Notes: generated by a model not told the origin, from the letters alone. A stretch of 64,000 nucleotides of DNA from Symbiodinium natans (GCA_905221605.1 CAJNDS010002693.1:100001-164000); one strand, 5' to 3'; shown: positions 29,653-38,856, counted from the first letter of the stretch. Numbers and translations are program-made.

Positions 29653-29796
29653 CTTAGAGGTTCATGGTACTTAGTACCCAATTCCAAACTGTACTTTATA
29701 ACCCAAGTCTAGCCTTCTTAGGGAAGCCTTAAGGGGCTTATACGTGGGTTATAACGACACGTATAAATGGGTTACTAAGTATCTTGAACCTCCAAG
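29653..29796. mobile_element. palindromic element, CTTGGAGGTTCA family, full copy
   Basis: The left end CTTAGAGGTTCATGGTACTT and the inverted right end CTTGGAGGTTCAAGATACTT pair over about 28 bp. A second inner pair (ACTTTATAACCCA/GGGTTATAA) adds to the fold. The size (144 bp) and ends fit a MITE. It begins 13 bp downstream of a candidate exon donor. Confidence 0.75.
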
Positions 29797-29809
29797 CACC
29801 CCCCACCAC

Positions 29810-29885
29810 CCGGAGCCCTGCATCTCTGGCCGCGGCAGAGCGCGCTCAGCACGCCGCCCAGCAGGGCTGCGAAGATGAGTCGCAT
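29810..29885 (-). CDS. candidate first exon with signal peptide
   Basis: On the minus strand a C/T-rich tract with two AGs (CCCTCCCTCCCAG|GCGCTCCC) stands just upstream of an ATG. The peptide reads MRLIFAALLGGVLSALCRGQ, a classical signal peptide with a basic start, a hydrophobic core and a small-residue end. The frame then reaches a possible donor CCGG|GTGGTG. The AG|G so close to the ATG would suit spliced-leader trans-splicing, making this a candidate gene start. The downstream exons could not be chained with confidence. A secreted or membrane product is inferred. Confidence 0.48.
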
Positions 29886-29939
29886 GGGAGCGCCTGGGAG
29901 GGAGGGCTCTGGGGGGGCCTGCAGAAATTCTCTGTGTTT

Positions 29940-30050
29940 GAATAGGGTTTAGGGTTTAGGGTTTCGGGTTTAGGGTTTAGGGTTTAGGGTTTTGGGTTTA
30001 GGGTTTAGGTTGAGGGTTTAGGGTTTAGGGTGTAGGGTTTAGGGAGAGGA
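29940..30050 (+). repeat. TTTAGGG array with variants
   Basis: TTTAGGG with TTTCGGG, TTTTGGG and TGTAGGG units. Confidence 0.93.
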
Positions 30051-30134
30051 ATCCGGTAGGGCTCTTAGGCTTGGGGAAGATGCGTTGGGTTTGGCGGTTG
30101 AGAGTTTTGGGGATTTGGAGCATCCATACCTTAC

Positions 30135-30189
30135 CTGTCAACTCTTGCAAATCCTTCATTCCATCCTCACACGCAGAATCGAAAGCAGA
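30135..30189 (-). CDS. candidate internal exon with consensus donor
   Basis: TTTGCAAG|T opens 18 codons plus one base, SAFDSACEDGMKDLQELT, closing at a consensus donor G|GTAAGG. The acidic helical peptide is clearly protein-like and the donor is the best in this part of the window. A plus-strand frame exists, but it reads into simple repeats. Family unknown. Confidence 0.5.
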
Positions 30190-30565
30190 CTTGCAAAGGG
30201 TTGCGTATGCATATATGTATGTATATGTGCATGTAGGGCTTTTTTTACTAACCTTGAGTCCATTCCAATTCAACCCCTTTTTGCTGTTCCAACACCCCCT
30301 AAACCCCTAAACCCGTAATCCCTTAGGAGCCCCCACAACAGTAGCAACCAACGCCTCTTGTCACCGAACGTAAGCTACCACTTGTCCAGGAGTTGCTCGG
30401 CTTTTCGGGTTCAGACTGAAGTTTACCTTTTGTATTATCGGTTAGGGGCTTCAGGGTTTATGGGTTCAGGGGTTTGAGGGCTTAAAGGTTTAAGGGTTTG
30501 AGGTGCAGGGCTAGGGGGGCTTAGGCTTTGGGGTTTTACAGGGGGCTTAGGCGTTGGGGTTTTAT

Positions 30566-30675
30566 ATGGGGGTTTCCGAACATCAGGGACCCTAATTATA
30601 GATCCCCAAAAAGTAGGATCCCCTTACAATAGGGACCCCAATAAGGTACGAGTACCCCTACTCTGAAACCCCCAT
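30566..30675. mobile_element. palindromic element, ATGGGGGTTTCC family, copy 1
   Basis: The ends ATGGGGGTTTCCGAA and, inverted, ATGGGGGTTTCAGAG pair over 11 perfect bases. The interior has GATCCCCAAAAAGTAGGATC. Length 110 bp. It lies 25 bp from the proposed donor of the exon at 30701-30740. Confidence 0.75.
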
Positions 30676-30700
30676 GAGCCCTTCCAAGGACATGAAGCAC

Positions 30701-30740
30701 GTCTGAGGGCAGGACGCCATATCTCTTGCAGGAGCGGCTC
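30701..30740 (-). CDS. candidate internal exon
   Basis: An excellent acceptor (TGTCTCCCTGTCTCTGCCCCAG|G) leads into EPLLQEIWRPALR and a possible donor AGAC|GTGC. The plus strand also has an AG|G-bounded frame (ERLLGQRQGDNPVLR), so the strand is not certain. The minus acceptor is the stronger signal. Confidence 0.4.
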
Positions 30741-31787
30741 CTGGGGCAGAGACAGGGAGACAACCCCGTCCTTCGAGGTCCTAAACCCTAAACCCTAAAC
30801 CCTATACCCTAAACCCTAGACCCTAAACCCGAAACCCTAAACCCCAAACCCCTCTAGTTTGGGGACTCAGACGTGCAAAGAACAAGAAAACCATTTTTTC
30901 CATGCCTGCTCTGAAGCACGGAAGAGGGGGCGGTTGTTTGCTTTGAGGGTTAAGGGTTTGGGGTTTCGGACATGTCGGGAATTAGGGAGGAAGCACCTTA
31001 AACCCCTCTAACCTGTTCAGGCGCTGACCCCTCATTCCACAACTCCTACTAGGCTTCTGGCACTGAAGAATGTGGTTCTGTTGGTCTCAAAATATTTGGG
31101 AAGGAAAAAAAAAGAAGAAAGCACCCTTTCTATGTCCTGCTTAGGCAGAGCTCAGAAACGAGCCTAGCCCTAAACCCTAAACCCTGAACCCTAAACCCTA
31201 ATCCAAAACCCTTGAAGAAGGCTGCTGTTGGGCGTCCGGGCATACCTGAACCCCCAGAACCTGAACCTAGACCCTCCTTCCTTCGTCTCGGGCCCTTCGG
31301 CCCCTTAACTCTTTGTGATGGATCCTGCACCACCCGCACCCTTAAACGTTTAGGGCTTAGGATTTAGGGCTACGGGTTTAGGGTAAGTTTAGGGTTTAGG
31401 GAGCCCGAAGCCCCATGAGCTTCCAAGTGAACCTCCTAAACCTTAAACCCTAAACCTTAAACCCTAAACCCTAAACCCTAAACCTTAAACCCTAAACCCC
31501 AAACCCTAAGATCGGTCCTGGCTCCACCCTAGGAGGCGCCAACAGGCCCTCAGGGGCAGCCCTTCGCCGGGGAGTTGTTGCGCTTAGGGCATGTAAGGGT
31601 TTACAGTTTATTCGGTTTAGGGTTTAGGTCCCATACCCTAGGGCCCTAAACCTGAGCCACGAACCGGCGGGCCTATGCCTATGGACCAACCTGAACACCC
31701 TTAAACCCTTGAATCGTTTAGGGTTTAGGGTTCATTGGGCTCCTGCGTCCCAAGGGTTGAGGGTTGATGGTTTAGGGTTTAGGGTAG

Positions 31788-31880
31788 TGTCCCCTAAACA
31801 TGTTTGGAATGGCTTTGGCTCGATTGGGTGGCCTTGGGGTCTTCACACTACTGCGTTCAGCCGACCAACGCTGCACCCTA
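31788..31880 (+). mobile_element. dispersed repeat joined to CCCTAAA, partial copy
   Basis: CCTAAACATGTTTGGAATGG, then GATTGGGTGGCCTTGGGGTC and CACTACTGCGTTCAGCCGACC, ending in CTGCACCCTAAG. It matches parts of 41831-42150 and, inverted, 59925-60160. Confidence 0.7.
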
Positions 31881-31965
31881 AGCCCTAAACCCTAAACCCT
31901 AAACCCCAAACCCTAAACCCTAAACCCTAACCCCCCCCCCTCCGGTCCCCCATACTGCCTGCCAC

Positions 31966-32003
31966 CAGCGGCGCCAGGAATCCGAAGGATCCCACCAGAG
32001 ACC
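31966..32003 (-). CDS. candidate exon, membrane-helix-like
   Basis: AGGCAG|G leads into SLVGSFGFLAPL and a possible donor CTG|GTGGCA. Without that donor the frame continues VAGSMGDRRG, which loosely recalls the loop motif of major-facilitator transporters. A plus-strand alternative (GARNPKDPTRDPAFASLGEL) is also open, so this is tentative. Confidence 0.35.
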
Positions 32004-32030
32004 CTGCCTTTGCGAGTCTGGGCGAGTTGA

Positions 32031-32175
32031 AGGTTTAGGGTTTAGGGTTTAGGGTTTAGGGTTTAGGGTTTAGGGTTTAGGGTTTAGGATTTAGGATTTA
32101 GGGTTTAGGGTTTAGGGTTTAGGGTTTAGGGTTTAGGGTTTAGGGTTTAGGGTTTAGGGTTTAGGGTTTAGGGTG
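32031..32175 (+). repeat. TTTAGGG array
   Basis: About 20 heptamers with two ATTTAGG variants. Confidence 0.97.
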
Positions 32176-32827
32176 GGCTTAGGGTTTCCGGGGGCTTCAG
32201 GGTCAGGGTTTCGGGTTTGGGGCTTAGAGGCGTTTAGGGGGCTTTCGCGTGAGGGGGCTTAGGGGAGTTTGAAGGGGCTTGAGGACTTAGGGGTTTCGGG
32301 GGTTTCGGGGGTTTCAGGTGTCAGGGTTTGGGGTTTAGGGGGCTCAGGGGGATGAGTTTGAGGGGGGCTTGGGAAGTTCCAGGGTTTAAGGGGTGCATGG
32401 GGCTCTTCGGGCTTTGGGGCTTGTAGTGAACACCATAAAACCTGCAAACCCGATAAACCTTGTAAACCTTGAAAACCCTATCAACCCTACACCCTCACCT
32501 GACAGTCCGATCTTCAGGCCGTAAGCTACATGGAGGTTTCGAACTAACCTTTGATTCAAGAAGCGCATGCCCCTTAAAAGTACTCTAAACCCTAAACCCT
32601 GAAACCTTAACCCTAAACCCTGAACCATAAGCACTCAAATGCGCACAGGGCGAGCCTTGCACCCACATAAGCCAACTTCCAACCTGATGTCCTGAACTTG
32701 GCTTTCCAGGTATGGGCCCTTAATTTGGATCCTTCAATATATAGCCCTGGCATACACTTTGCATAGTAAGTTTTGGGTTTAGGGGTTTGGGGTGTTAGGG
32801 TTTTAGGCTTCGGGGCTTTGGGGATAA

Positions 32828-32950
32828 GGTTTAGGGTTTAGAGTTTAGGGTTTAGGGTTTAGGGTTTAGGGTTTAGGGTTTAGGGTTTAGGGTTTAGGGT
32901 TTAGGGTTTAGGGTTTAGCGTTTAGGGTTTAGGGTTTAGGGTTTAGGGTC
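32828..32950 (+). repeat. TTTAGGG array
   Basis: About 17 heptamers with single-base variants. Confidence 0.97.
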
Positions 32951-32987
32951 TAGGGTTTGGGTTAAGGGTTCCCTGTCTGCTTCTTCT

Positions 32988-33064
32988 CTCTGCCATGTCC
33001 TTTTGCTTGGTCCCGTCAGGGTGGCGTCGGCAGCTCCCTTGCACTTGGGTCAGCTCGAGCCCGG
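32988..33064 (-). CDS. weak candidate exon, charged peptide
   Basis: Open minus-strand island after TAAGAG|CC reading GLELTQVQGSCRRHPDGTKQ and then KDMAERR. The plus strand has a good pyrimidine-AG|G acceptor over the same island, so the strand is unresolved. Confidence 0.28.
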
Positions 33065-33067
33065 CTC

Positions 33068-33245
33068 TTAGGGTTTAGGGTTTAAGGTTTAAGGTTTAGG
33101 GTTTAGGGTTTAGGGCTTAGGGTTTAGGGTTTAGGGTTTCGGGATTCGGGATTCGGGATTCGGATTGCGGGTTTAGGGTTTAGGGTTTAGGGTTCAGGGT
33201 TTAGGGTTTAGGGTTTCGGGTTTAGGGTTTAGGGTTTAGGGTTCG
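33068..33245 (+). repeat. TTTAGGG array with GATTCGG variants
   Basis: Standard heptamers interrupted by three GGGATTC units (about 33140-33160). Confidence 0.93.
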
Positions 33246-33619
33246 TTTCGAAACCCAAGCGTCTTCAGCGTCTTAGTAACAGTGGCCTACACGGCCACAA
33301 CTTCCAAGGCGCCTAAACCAATTTTTATGAGCTAGTTGGGTGTCTAGGCAAGCCATGCACCTGAAACCCAAACCATAAACCCTCAACCCGAAGCCCTAAT
33401 CCCTCACTCCTAAACCTATACTACCAACACCCTATACCCTAAACCCTATATAAATAAACCCGAAGTAATACCCTTGACCCTATGAATAGCCAAGTCCTAC
33501 AACCCCAAACCTAAACCCTAAACCCTGACTCTCCGCCTGGACCATAGACTCGAGTCTCGAGGCAGGGCCACGCGACCCAAAGCAAGGAAACTCCCGGCGC
33601 GCGCAAGACATTATCCCAT

Positions 33620-33770
33620 GTTGGGGTTTAGAGTTCAGGGGCCCTAAACCCTAAACCCTATGGTTCAGGGTTTAGGGTTTAGGGTTCAGGGTTCAACCCT
33701 AAACCCTAAACCCTATAAACCCTAGGCTTCCGGGTTCAGGGTTCAGGGTTTCGGGCTGAGGGCTCAGAAC
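33620..33770. repeat. small mixed-orientation telomere-like cluster
   Basis: CCCTAAA and TTTAGGG/TTCAGGG runs switch orientation at least twice within 150 bp. Confidence 0.85.
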
Positions 33771-33775
33771 TAATC

Positions 33776-33853
33776 CTAGCTCTCCCATATTCTGTCGGGC
33801 CGTCGGCTCGAGAGATTTAGGGCAGAGGCCCCAACAACTTGGCACAGCTCGGC
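33776..33853 (-). CDS. candidate terminal exon
   Basis: CTAAG|G begins a phase-0 frame of 25 codons plus stop: AELCQVVGASALNLSSRRPD followed by RIWES. The composition is clearly protein-like and the exon sits between telomere-like blocks. The 3' limit could be a donor rather than the stop. Family not recognised. Confidence 0.43.
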   Translation of the reverse strand, partial: AELCQVVGASALNLSSRRPDRIWES

Positions 33854-34019
33854 CTTAGCTTTGGGGCTTAGGGGTTTAGGGTTTAGGGGTTGAGGGGTCA
33901 AGGGGTTGATGGGTTTAGGGGTTGAGGGGTTTAGGGTTTAGGGTTTAGGGTTTAGGGTTTATGGTTTGGGGTTTGGGGTTCGGGGCTTGGGGTTTAGGGC
34001 TTTCGGGATCTAGCCATTA

Positions 34020-34519
34020 AAGCAATGGTGATCAAGCAGAGAAATTCATGATGCGAAAACATTAGCCTGAAATTTATTTATTCAGGTAAACCTAACATCA
34101 CTTAGTTTATCGCATAAAATACGTTGAAATATGTTCATTGGCATAAATAGTGCTTTTTGTATTCATGGACTTATTCGCAAGAATTCAATTAATTTCACGA
34201 ACATAAGTCATTAGTTTCGTTATTGTTATTACTTGGATGTTGCATTTAGTTTAATTGGGTTCAAATAAGTAAATGGACTCACTTACTTATAAGTGTCAAT
34301 ATTTTGTTAAATTTAATAATTGATTTGATTGAAACAAACTACATTCATTTATATAAACTCAACACTTACTGGGTTTTAATAACATAAACTATTCGAGTAT
34401 AATTAATTTATAATTAACCGAAGTAAGTCAAATAATTCAATTATTGTTCTTATTCTAATTGGCCATTTAATACAGTCAAAAAATCAATTACTTTACTTAG
34501 TTGATTAAACATAACTTAT
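34020..34519. other. AT-rich island of unknown origin
   Basis: About 500 bp of strongly AT-rich DNA with no long frame and no telomere-like repeat. It differs sharply from the surroundings. It might be organellar or transferred DNA, or simply an AT-rich intron segment. No gene seen in it. Confidence 0.7.
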
Positions 34520-34572
34520 AGGACTTCGAGACCCCCTCGCCCAACAACACTGCGAACTTTGGGCGCTCTCAC

Positions 34573-34628
34573 AAGAAGTCCCCCACAGGCCGCCCGCGCA
34601 CGGGGCGCTGCGGGGGCAAGGTCGCCGC
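34573..34628 (-). CDS. candidate internal exon with consensus signals
   Basis: The pyrimidine tract CCCTCTTCTCCCGCTCTCACAAG|G is followed by AATLPPQRPVRGRPVGDF and a consensus donor TT|GTGAGA. The Pro/Arg-rich peptide is hard to classify. A plus-strand exon reading (34522-34620, DFETPSPNNTANFGRSHKK) is also open with an AG|G start. The minus reading has the better pair of splice signals. Confidence 0.42.
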
Positions 34629-34695
34629 CTTGTGAGAGCGGGAGAAGAGGGATGGGGGGTTTGAGTTTCAGCTTAAGGCTTGGGTTGGGGGGTTT

Positions 34696-35021
34696 AGTTT
34701 AGGGTTTAGGGTTTAGGGTTTAGGGTTTAGGGTTTAGGGTTTAGGGTTTAGGGTTTAGGGTTTAGGGTTTAGGGTTTAGGGTTTAGGGTTTAGGGTTTAG
34801 GGTTTAGGGTTTAGGGTTTAGGGTTTAGGGTTTAGGGTTTAGGGTTTAGGGTTTAGGGTTTAGGGTTTAGGGTTTAGGGTTTAGGGTTTAGGGTTTAGGG
34901 TTTAGGGTTTAGGGTTTAGGGTTTAGGGTTTAGGGTTTAGGGTTTAGGGTTTAGGGTTTAGGGTTTAGGGTTTAGGGTTTAGGGTTTAGGGTTTAGGGTT
35001 TAGGGTTTAGGGTTTAGGGTT
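34696..35021 (+). repeat. longest TTTAGGG array in the window
   Basis: About 46 nearly perfect heptamers, flanked on both sides by GGGTTGGGGG-type sequence. This is the most homogeneous array seen here and so probably the youngest. Confidence 0.98.
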
Positions 35022-35142
35022 GGGGGAGTTGAGGTTTGGGGTGATTGCGGGGGCTAGGGCAGGGACAAGTGAAGGGATGAGGACTTTGTCCTAAGTTCAG
35101 AGCCCTTCCACCCCACCACCCTGGACACCACCGCAAAGGATT

Positions 35143-35236
35143 CAGGGTTTAGGGTTTAGGGTTTAGGGTTTAGGGTTTAGGGTTTAGGGTTTAGGGTTTA
35201 GGGTTTAGGGTTTAGGGTTTAGGGTTTAGGGTTTAG
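35143..35236 (+). repeat. TTTAGGG array
   Basis: Thirteen heptamers. A G homopolymer tract (about 35304-35320) follows 70 bp later. Confidence 0.97.
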
Positions 35237-35825
35237 GGGGGTACCTGTGTTTGGGATAACCCTGAACCCTAAACCCCGGGCGGCTTAACGGGGGGTTAAT
35301 GGGGGGGGGGGGGGGGGGGGTTCCAACCCCTTAAGCCTCCACAACAAACAACGAGGCCACAGACCCAAACCCTGAGACCCCTGAGGCGACTCCTACAAGG
35401 AGCTTTTTAGCAGCAACTTACAAAGAAGCAGGCTTGGGGTTCTTAAGGTAAGCCCTAAACCCCCTGAATGCACAACACCCAAGATCCCAAAGTCCCCCTA
35501 AGCCCTAAATCCCTAAATGCCCTAAACCCTAAACCCTAAACCCTAAACCCTAAGCCTTTTGGAATCTTAAAGTAGACTCCTTAGGGCCCCGGCCCAGAGG
35601 GCCGGTGAGAAGTCGACCTTCACCTGGGGTGTAGAGTTTACTTAGGGTTTAGGGTTTACTGTTCAGGGTTTAGGGTTTAGGGGTACAGGGTTTAAGGTTT
35701 ACGGAGCGGCGACAGGTAGGGTCGATTGAGAGCGGCCACCCTAGATGAGGCAGCCCTGCACCCAAAACCTTAGGGGTTTTGGGTTTAGGGTTTAGGGTTT
35801 GGGGTTTTATGCTTGATCTTCACAG

Positions 35826-35918
35826 TCAGTCGGGACTGGGCACGGGAAATCCATTTTTGGGCAGGGCGCCCCGGTTAATAAACACCCCCAAGTAGTCGGG
35901 CTTGGCCCTGCAAAACTC
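35826..35918 (-). CDS. candidate terminal exon, 30 codons
   Basis: The intron end is formed by telomere-like repeat: GTTTAGGGTGCAG|G. The frame starts in phase 0, EFCRAKPDYLGVFINRGALP, continues KNGFPVPSPD and stops at TGA 35826-35828. It fits in phase behind the candidate exon 36262-36319, so the two probably form the end of one minus-strand protein. The peptide is well mixed and protein-like, but the family is not recognised. Confidence 0.55.
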   Translation of the reverse strand, partial: EFCRAKPDYLGVFINRGALPKNGFPVPSPD

Positions 35919-36093
35919 CTGCACCCTAAACCCTAAACCCTAAACGCTAAACGCTAAACGCTAAACTAGTTGTTAGACACCCCTTCCCCGACTCACAAAA
36001 CCCCAGCAACCCAAAGCACCAACGCCTCTTCCTCCAAGAAATCACTAGTTGAAGAAGCTAGATTCTAGACCCAAGAGTAACCGAAGAATGAAA

Positions 36094-36180
36094 AGGGCGC
36101 CCTTCTTGGTTTAAAGGGGCTTATAAGGGGAACCCAAACCCTGAAAAACAGGAATAAGGGCCTACTCTGGGTATCCTAAA
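36094..36180 (+). repeat. dispersed repeat, GGTTTAAAGGGGCTTATAAG family, copy 1
   Basis: AGGGCGCCCTTCTTGGTTTA ... GAATAAGGGCCTACTCTGGG matches 47497-47580. It includes an AAGGGCGCCCTT palindrome. Confidence 0.7.
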
Positions 36181-36261
36181 CGCTAAACCCTAAACCCTAA
36201 ACCCTAAAAAAAGTGGAACAGGGGCCTACTCTGGTCCCAGTAGTGGAAGATCTGGGTTGGC

Positions 36262-36319
36262 CTTCGCGGGTAGGAGGTACTCCTTGTCCAAGGTCGGCGG
36301 CTCTGGCACGGGATAGTTC
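36262..36319 (-). CDS. candidate penultimate exon, GC donor
   Basis: GCGCCCAG|G opens one base plus 19 codons, NYPVPEPPTLDKEYLLPAK, ending at a GC donor (AAG|GCCAAC). Phase 0 at its end agrees with the next exon at 35918. The plus strand of the island hits TAG and is less protein-like. Confidence 0.52.
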
Positions 36320-36344
36320 CTGGGCGCCGGAGAAGTGTCTGGGC

Positions 36345-36520
36345 CTTAGGGTTTTAGGGTTTAGGGTTTAGATTAGGGTTTAGGGTTTAGGGTTTATGGT
36401 TTAGTGTTTAGGGTTTAGGGTTAGGGTTTAGGGCTTAGGGTGTATGGTTTAGGGTTTAAGGTTTCGGGTTTAGGGTTTTTAGGGTTTAGGGTTGAGGGTT
36501 TAGGGTTGAGGGTGCCTTAA
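36345..36520 (+). repeat. degenerate TTTAGGG array
   Basis: Many single-base variants (TTTATGG, TTTCGGG, TTGAGGG), consistent with an old array. Confidence 0.93.
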
Positions 36521-36653
36521 CCCTGAGGCCCTGCACCCCACCGGCAGGGCGTGACAGATAAGCATCCTATACCCTAAACTCTAAACCCTTTATACGCGAA
36601 GCTCCCAAAATCCCAAACCCTAAACCACTAGCACCCTGCATCCTCTTTTCCCT

Positions 36654-36912
36654 AAACCCTAAACCCTAAACCCAAAACCCTAAACCCTAAACCCCAACCA
36701 AACCCTACGGCGTGGGGTGTAGAGTCAACCCCAAAGCCTGTGAAACCGCCTAAACTCTAAACCCTAAACCCTAAAGCCTGAACCCTGAACCCTGAACCCT
36801 GAACCCTAAACCCTAAACCCTAAACCCTAAACCCTAAACCCTAAACCCTAAACCCTAAACCCTAAACCCTAAACCCTAAACCCTAACCCTAACCAAACCC
36901 TAAACCCTAAAC
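36654..36912 (-). repeat. CCCTAAA arrays
   Basis: A short block at 36654-36700 and a long one from about 36756 to 36912 with some CCCTGAA units. A C tract follows at 36926-36941. Confidence 0.95.
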
Positions 36913-36962
36913 AAACTTTACTCGCCCCCCCCCCCCCCCCCAAACCGCCTTTGGTTCTACAG

Positions 36963-37009
36963 CTCGCTACCACTTTGCGCTCTTTGAGACGCAGACGGGT
37001 CAAACCTCT
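36963..37009. CDS. candidate exon, strand ambiguous
   Basis: Plus reading: TTCTACAG|C, RYHFALFETQTGQTS, consensus donor GTGAGT. Minus reading: CAGAG|G, FDPSASQRAQS, donor GTAGCG. The plus donor is better. The minus strand agrees with the neighbouring exons. Confidence 0.35.
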
Positions 37010-37139
37010 GTGAGTCCTCTGAGCCCGACACCCTGAAAGCCTTAACAACCCTCTAAACCCTTTAAGCCCTCAGAACCCTCTAAACCCCTCCAAACCCCCT
37101 CTAATCCGAGCATCTGTTTAATTGGTGGCCCCCCCCCCC

Positions 37140-37390
37140 ACCGCAATAAGAAAGGCAGGGCGCCGCAATAGTAAGACCATTGGCAACGTATGGATTTTCG
37201 ATTAAAACAATAGGAATGTATTGCAGTTTCGCCGATCCAAACTGCAGGTCAGCAAGCAAAAAAGGAAGCCCGATGTTTTCTTTAAATATGGTGGTATTGG
37301 CCCATACGAAAACTGCCGTCATGGAAAGTAGTCTTCCAGCTGGATTCTCGACAACAAAAAACCTTAAATGTGAGGGTATTAATTAAACAA
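37140..37390. other. AT-richer foreign-looking insert with frames on both strands
   Basis: The minus strand is open for about 75 codons (RFFVVENPAGRLLSMTAVFV, later LQFGSAKLQYIPIVLIENPY). The plus strand is open as well (MATYGFSIKTIGMYCSFADP). Base composition differs from the neighbours. One of the frames may be a fragment of a transferred or organellar gene, but neither is recognised. Confidence 0.4.
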
Positions 37391-37436
37391 ATGCTCGGAT
37401 TAAACCCTAAACCCTAAACCCCTAAACCCTCTCAAC

Positions 37437-37552
37437 ACTCTCCAAACCCTCCAAACCCTCCAAACCCTCCAAACCCTCCAAACCCTCCAAACCCTCCAAA
37501 CCCTCCAAACCCTCCAAACCCTCCAAACCCTCCAAACCCTCCAAACCCTCAA
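37437..37552 (-). repeat. 9-bp CCAAACCCT array
   Basis: About 12 perfect units of a nonamer that extends the telomere-like CCCTAAA theme by two bases. Confidence 0.97.
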
Positions 37553-37790
37553 CTCTGTCCAGCCCCCTCTGTGGAGCTCTCAAGGACCCGGCGTGGGCCA
37601 GCTCTCCGAGTTCAGCGGATACGCGTAGGCCGAGTAGTTGGGAGGCCCGCCGCCCTGGCTTAGGGCTTAGGGTGTAGGTTTCGGGCTAGGGTTTAGGGTT
37701 TAAAGTTTGGGGCTTAGGAAGTAACTTTGCTTATGGGCTTAGGCAGGGTACGTTTTGCTCGTTTAGGGTTTAAGGTGCCCCCTTGGCTTG

Positions 37791-37850
37791 CTTTGGAGGT
37801 TCAGGGTACTTAGTAACCCATTACAAGTGTAGTTTTTCACCCACACATGG
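37791..37850 (+). mobile_element. CTTGGAGGTTCA family, left half only
   Basis: TTTGGAGGTTCAGGGTACTT, then AGTAACCCATTACAAG. The right end is replaced by an ATGGGGG-family element. Confidence 0.6.
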
Positions 37851-37984
37851 GGGCTTCCGAGATTTATTGGCACTTTTTTTTTTTTTTGGGGGGGGGGGGG
37901 GGGGTCAGGGGGGTCCTTATTATCAGGGAATCCTACTCTTTCGGGGACGATATTAGGGGGCCCCCCATTTTCTCAGATCCCCAT
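37847..37984. mobile_element. ATGGGGGTTTCC family, copy enlarged by T/G tracts
   Basis: Starts ATGGGGGCTTCCGAG and ends GATCCCCAT. The interior carries a T12/G17 homopolymer pair (37873-37903) and the shared GGGGGTCCTTATTATCAGGG core. Confidence 0.6.
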
Positions 37985-38384
37985 CCAACCCCTTACTTCG
38001 TCAGCCCCTGCTTCGGGGCAGGGAGGGATTTAGGGATTGAGGGATTTCAGGATTTAGGGATTGAGGGATTTAGGGATTTGAAGTAGGGTTTTTATTTCTT
38101 GTATCCCCAAAAGGACACCAAGTATACACACTCACCAAATTTAAAAGGGAAACTTGTATACACTCACCAAAAACAGAAATATAAACCCTGCTTCATTTAG
38201 GGATTGAGGGAGTGAGGGATGGAGGGATTGAGGGATTAGGGATCTGGGGATCTAAGGATTAAGAAAGTTTAGGGATTTAGGGTTCTGGGCTTAGGGTTCA
38301 GTTGCGGTGTCGGAAGGGAGGGCAAGGGGTTAGGGCTTCACCTCAGCTGCCCCTCTGAAATTCGAAGCCCTGAACCCCAAGATC

Positions 38385-38675
38385 CTCATCTGGAGGGCAT
38401 CTGGAGAAAGTGCATCTGGGAGGCGGGCGTCTGGGAGGAGGGTATCTGGGAAGAGGGCATCTAAAAAGAGGGCATCTCAGAGTTGAATATCTGGGAAGAG
38501 GGCGTCTGGAAAGAGGGCATCTGGAGGAGGACATCTGGGAGGAGGACATCTGGAAAGAGGGCATCTGGGAGGGGGACATCTGAGAGAGAGGGCATCTGGC
38601 AAAAGGCATCTGGGAGGAGGACATCTGGGAAGAGCTGCGCTGGGAATACGGCGTCCGGATGGAGGGCATGTCAAA
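38385..38675 (+). repeat. 18-bp GAGGGCATCTGGGA minisatellite
   Basis: About 15 degenerate units of an 18-bp motif containing GCATCTGGGA. Because 18 is a multiple of 3, long but meaningless frames cross it on both strands. Confidence 0.92.
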
Positions 38676-38780
38676 AGAGGGTATACAAAGCCGTAAACCC
38701 TAAACCCTAAACCCTAAACCCTAAACCCTAAACCTCCCCAACTCCTAAACCTCTCCTGAAGCCCAAAACCCCGCCGCCAC

Positions 38781-38856
38781 CTCAATCTGGCCGGCCGTCG
38801 GCTCCACGTCGCTGATAGTCAGCACGTCGGTGCCGAGGATGTACCTTTCCACCAAC
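38781..38856 (-). CDS. candidate internal exon
   Basis: CTCGCAG|G opens one base plus 25 codons, LVERYILGTDVLTISDVEPT and then AGQIE, ending at GAG|GTGGCG. The peptide has clear strand/loop character and no low complexity. Telomere-like blocks lie on both sides. Family not recognised. Confidence 0.5.

Noticed and set aside
30071-30318. Plus-strand frames overlapping the 30135-30189 exon
   Set aside because: They run into simple repeats and lack splice signals, whereas the minus strand has a consensus GTAAGG donor.
34696-35021. A true chromosome end
   Set aside because: The array is internal, flanked by unique sequence on both sides, and arrays occur in both orientations throughout.
38343-38710. 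Arg/Cys/Pro-rich and Gly/Arg/Thr-rich frames
   Set aside because: Produced by an 18-bp minisatellite whose unit is a multiple of three.
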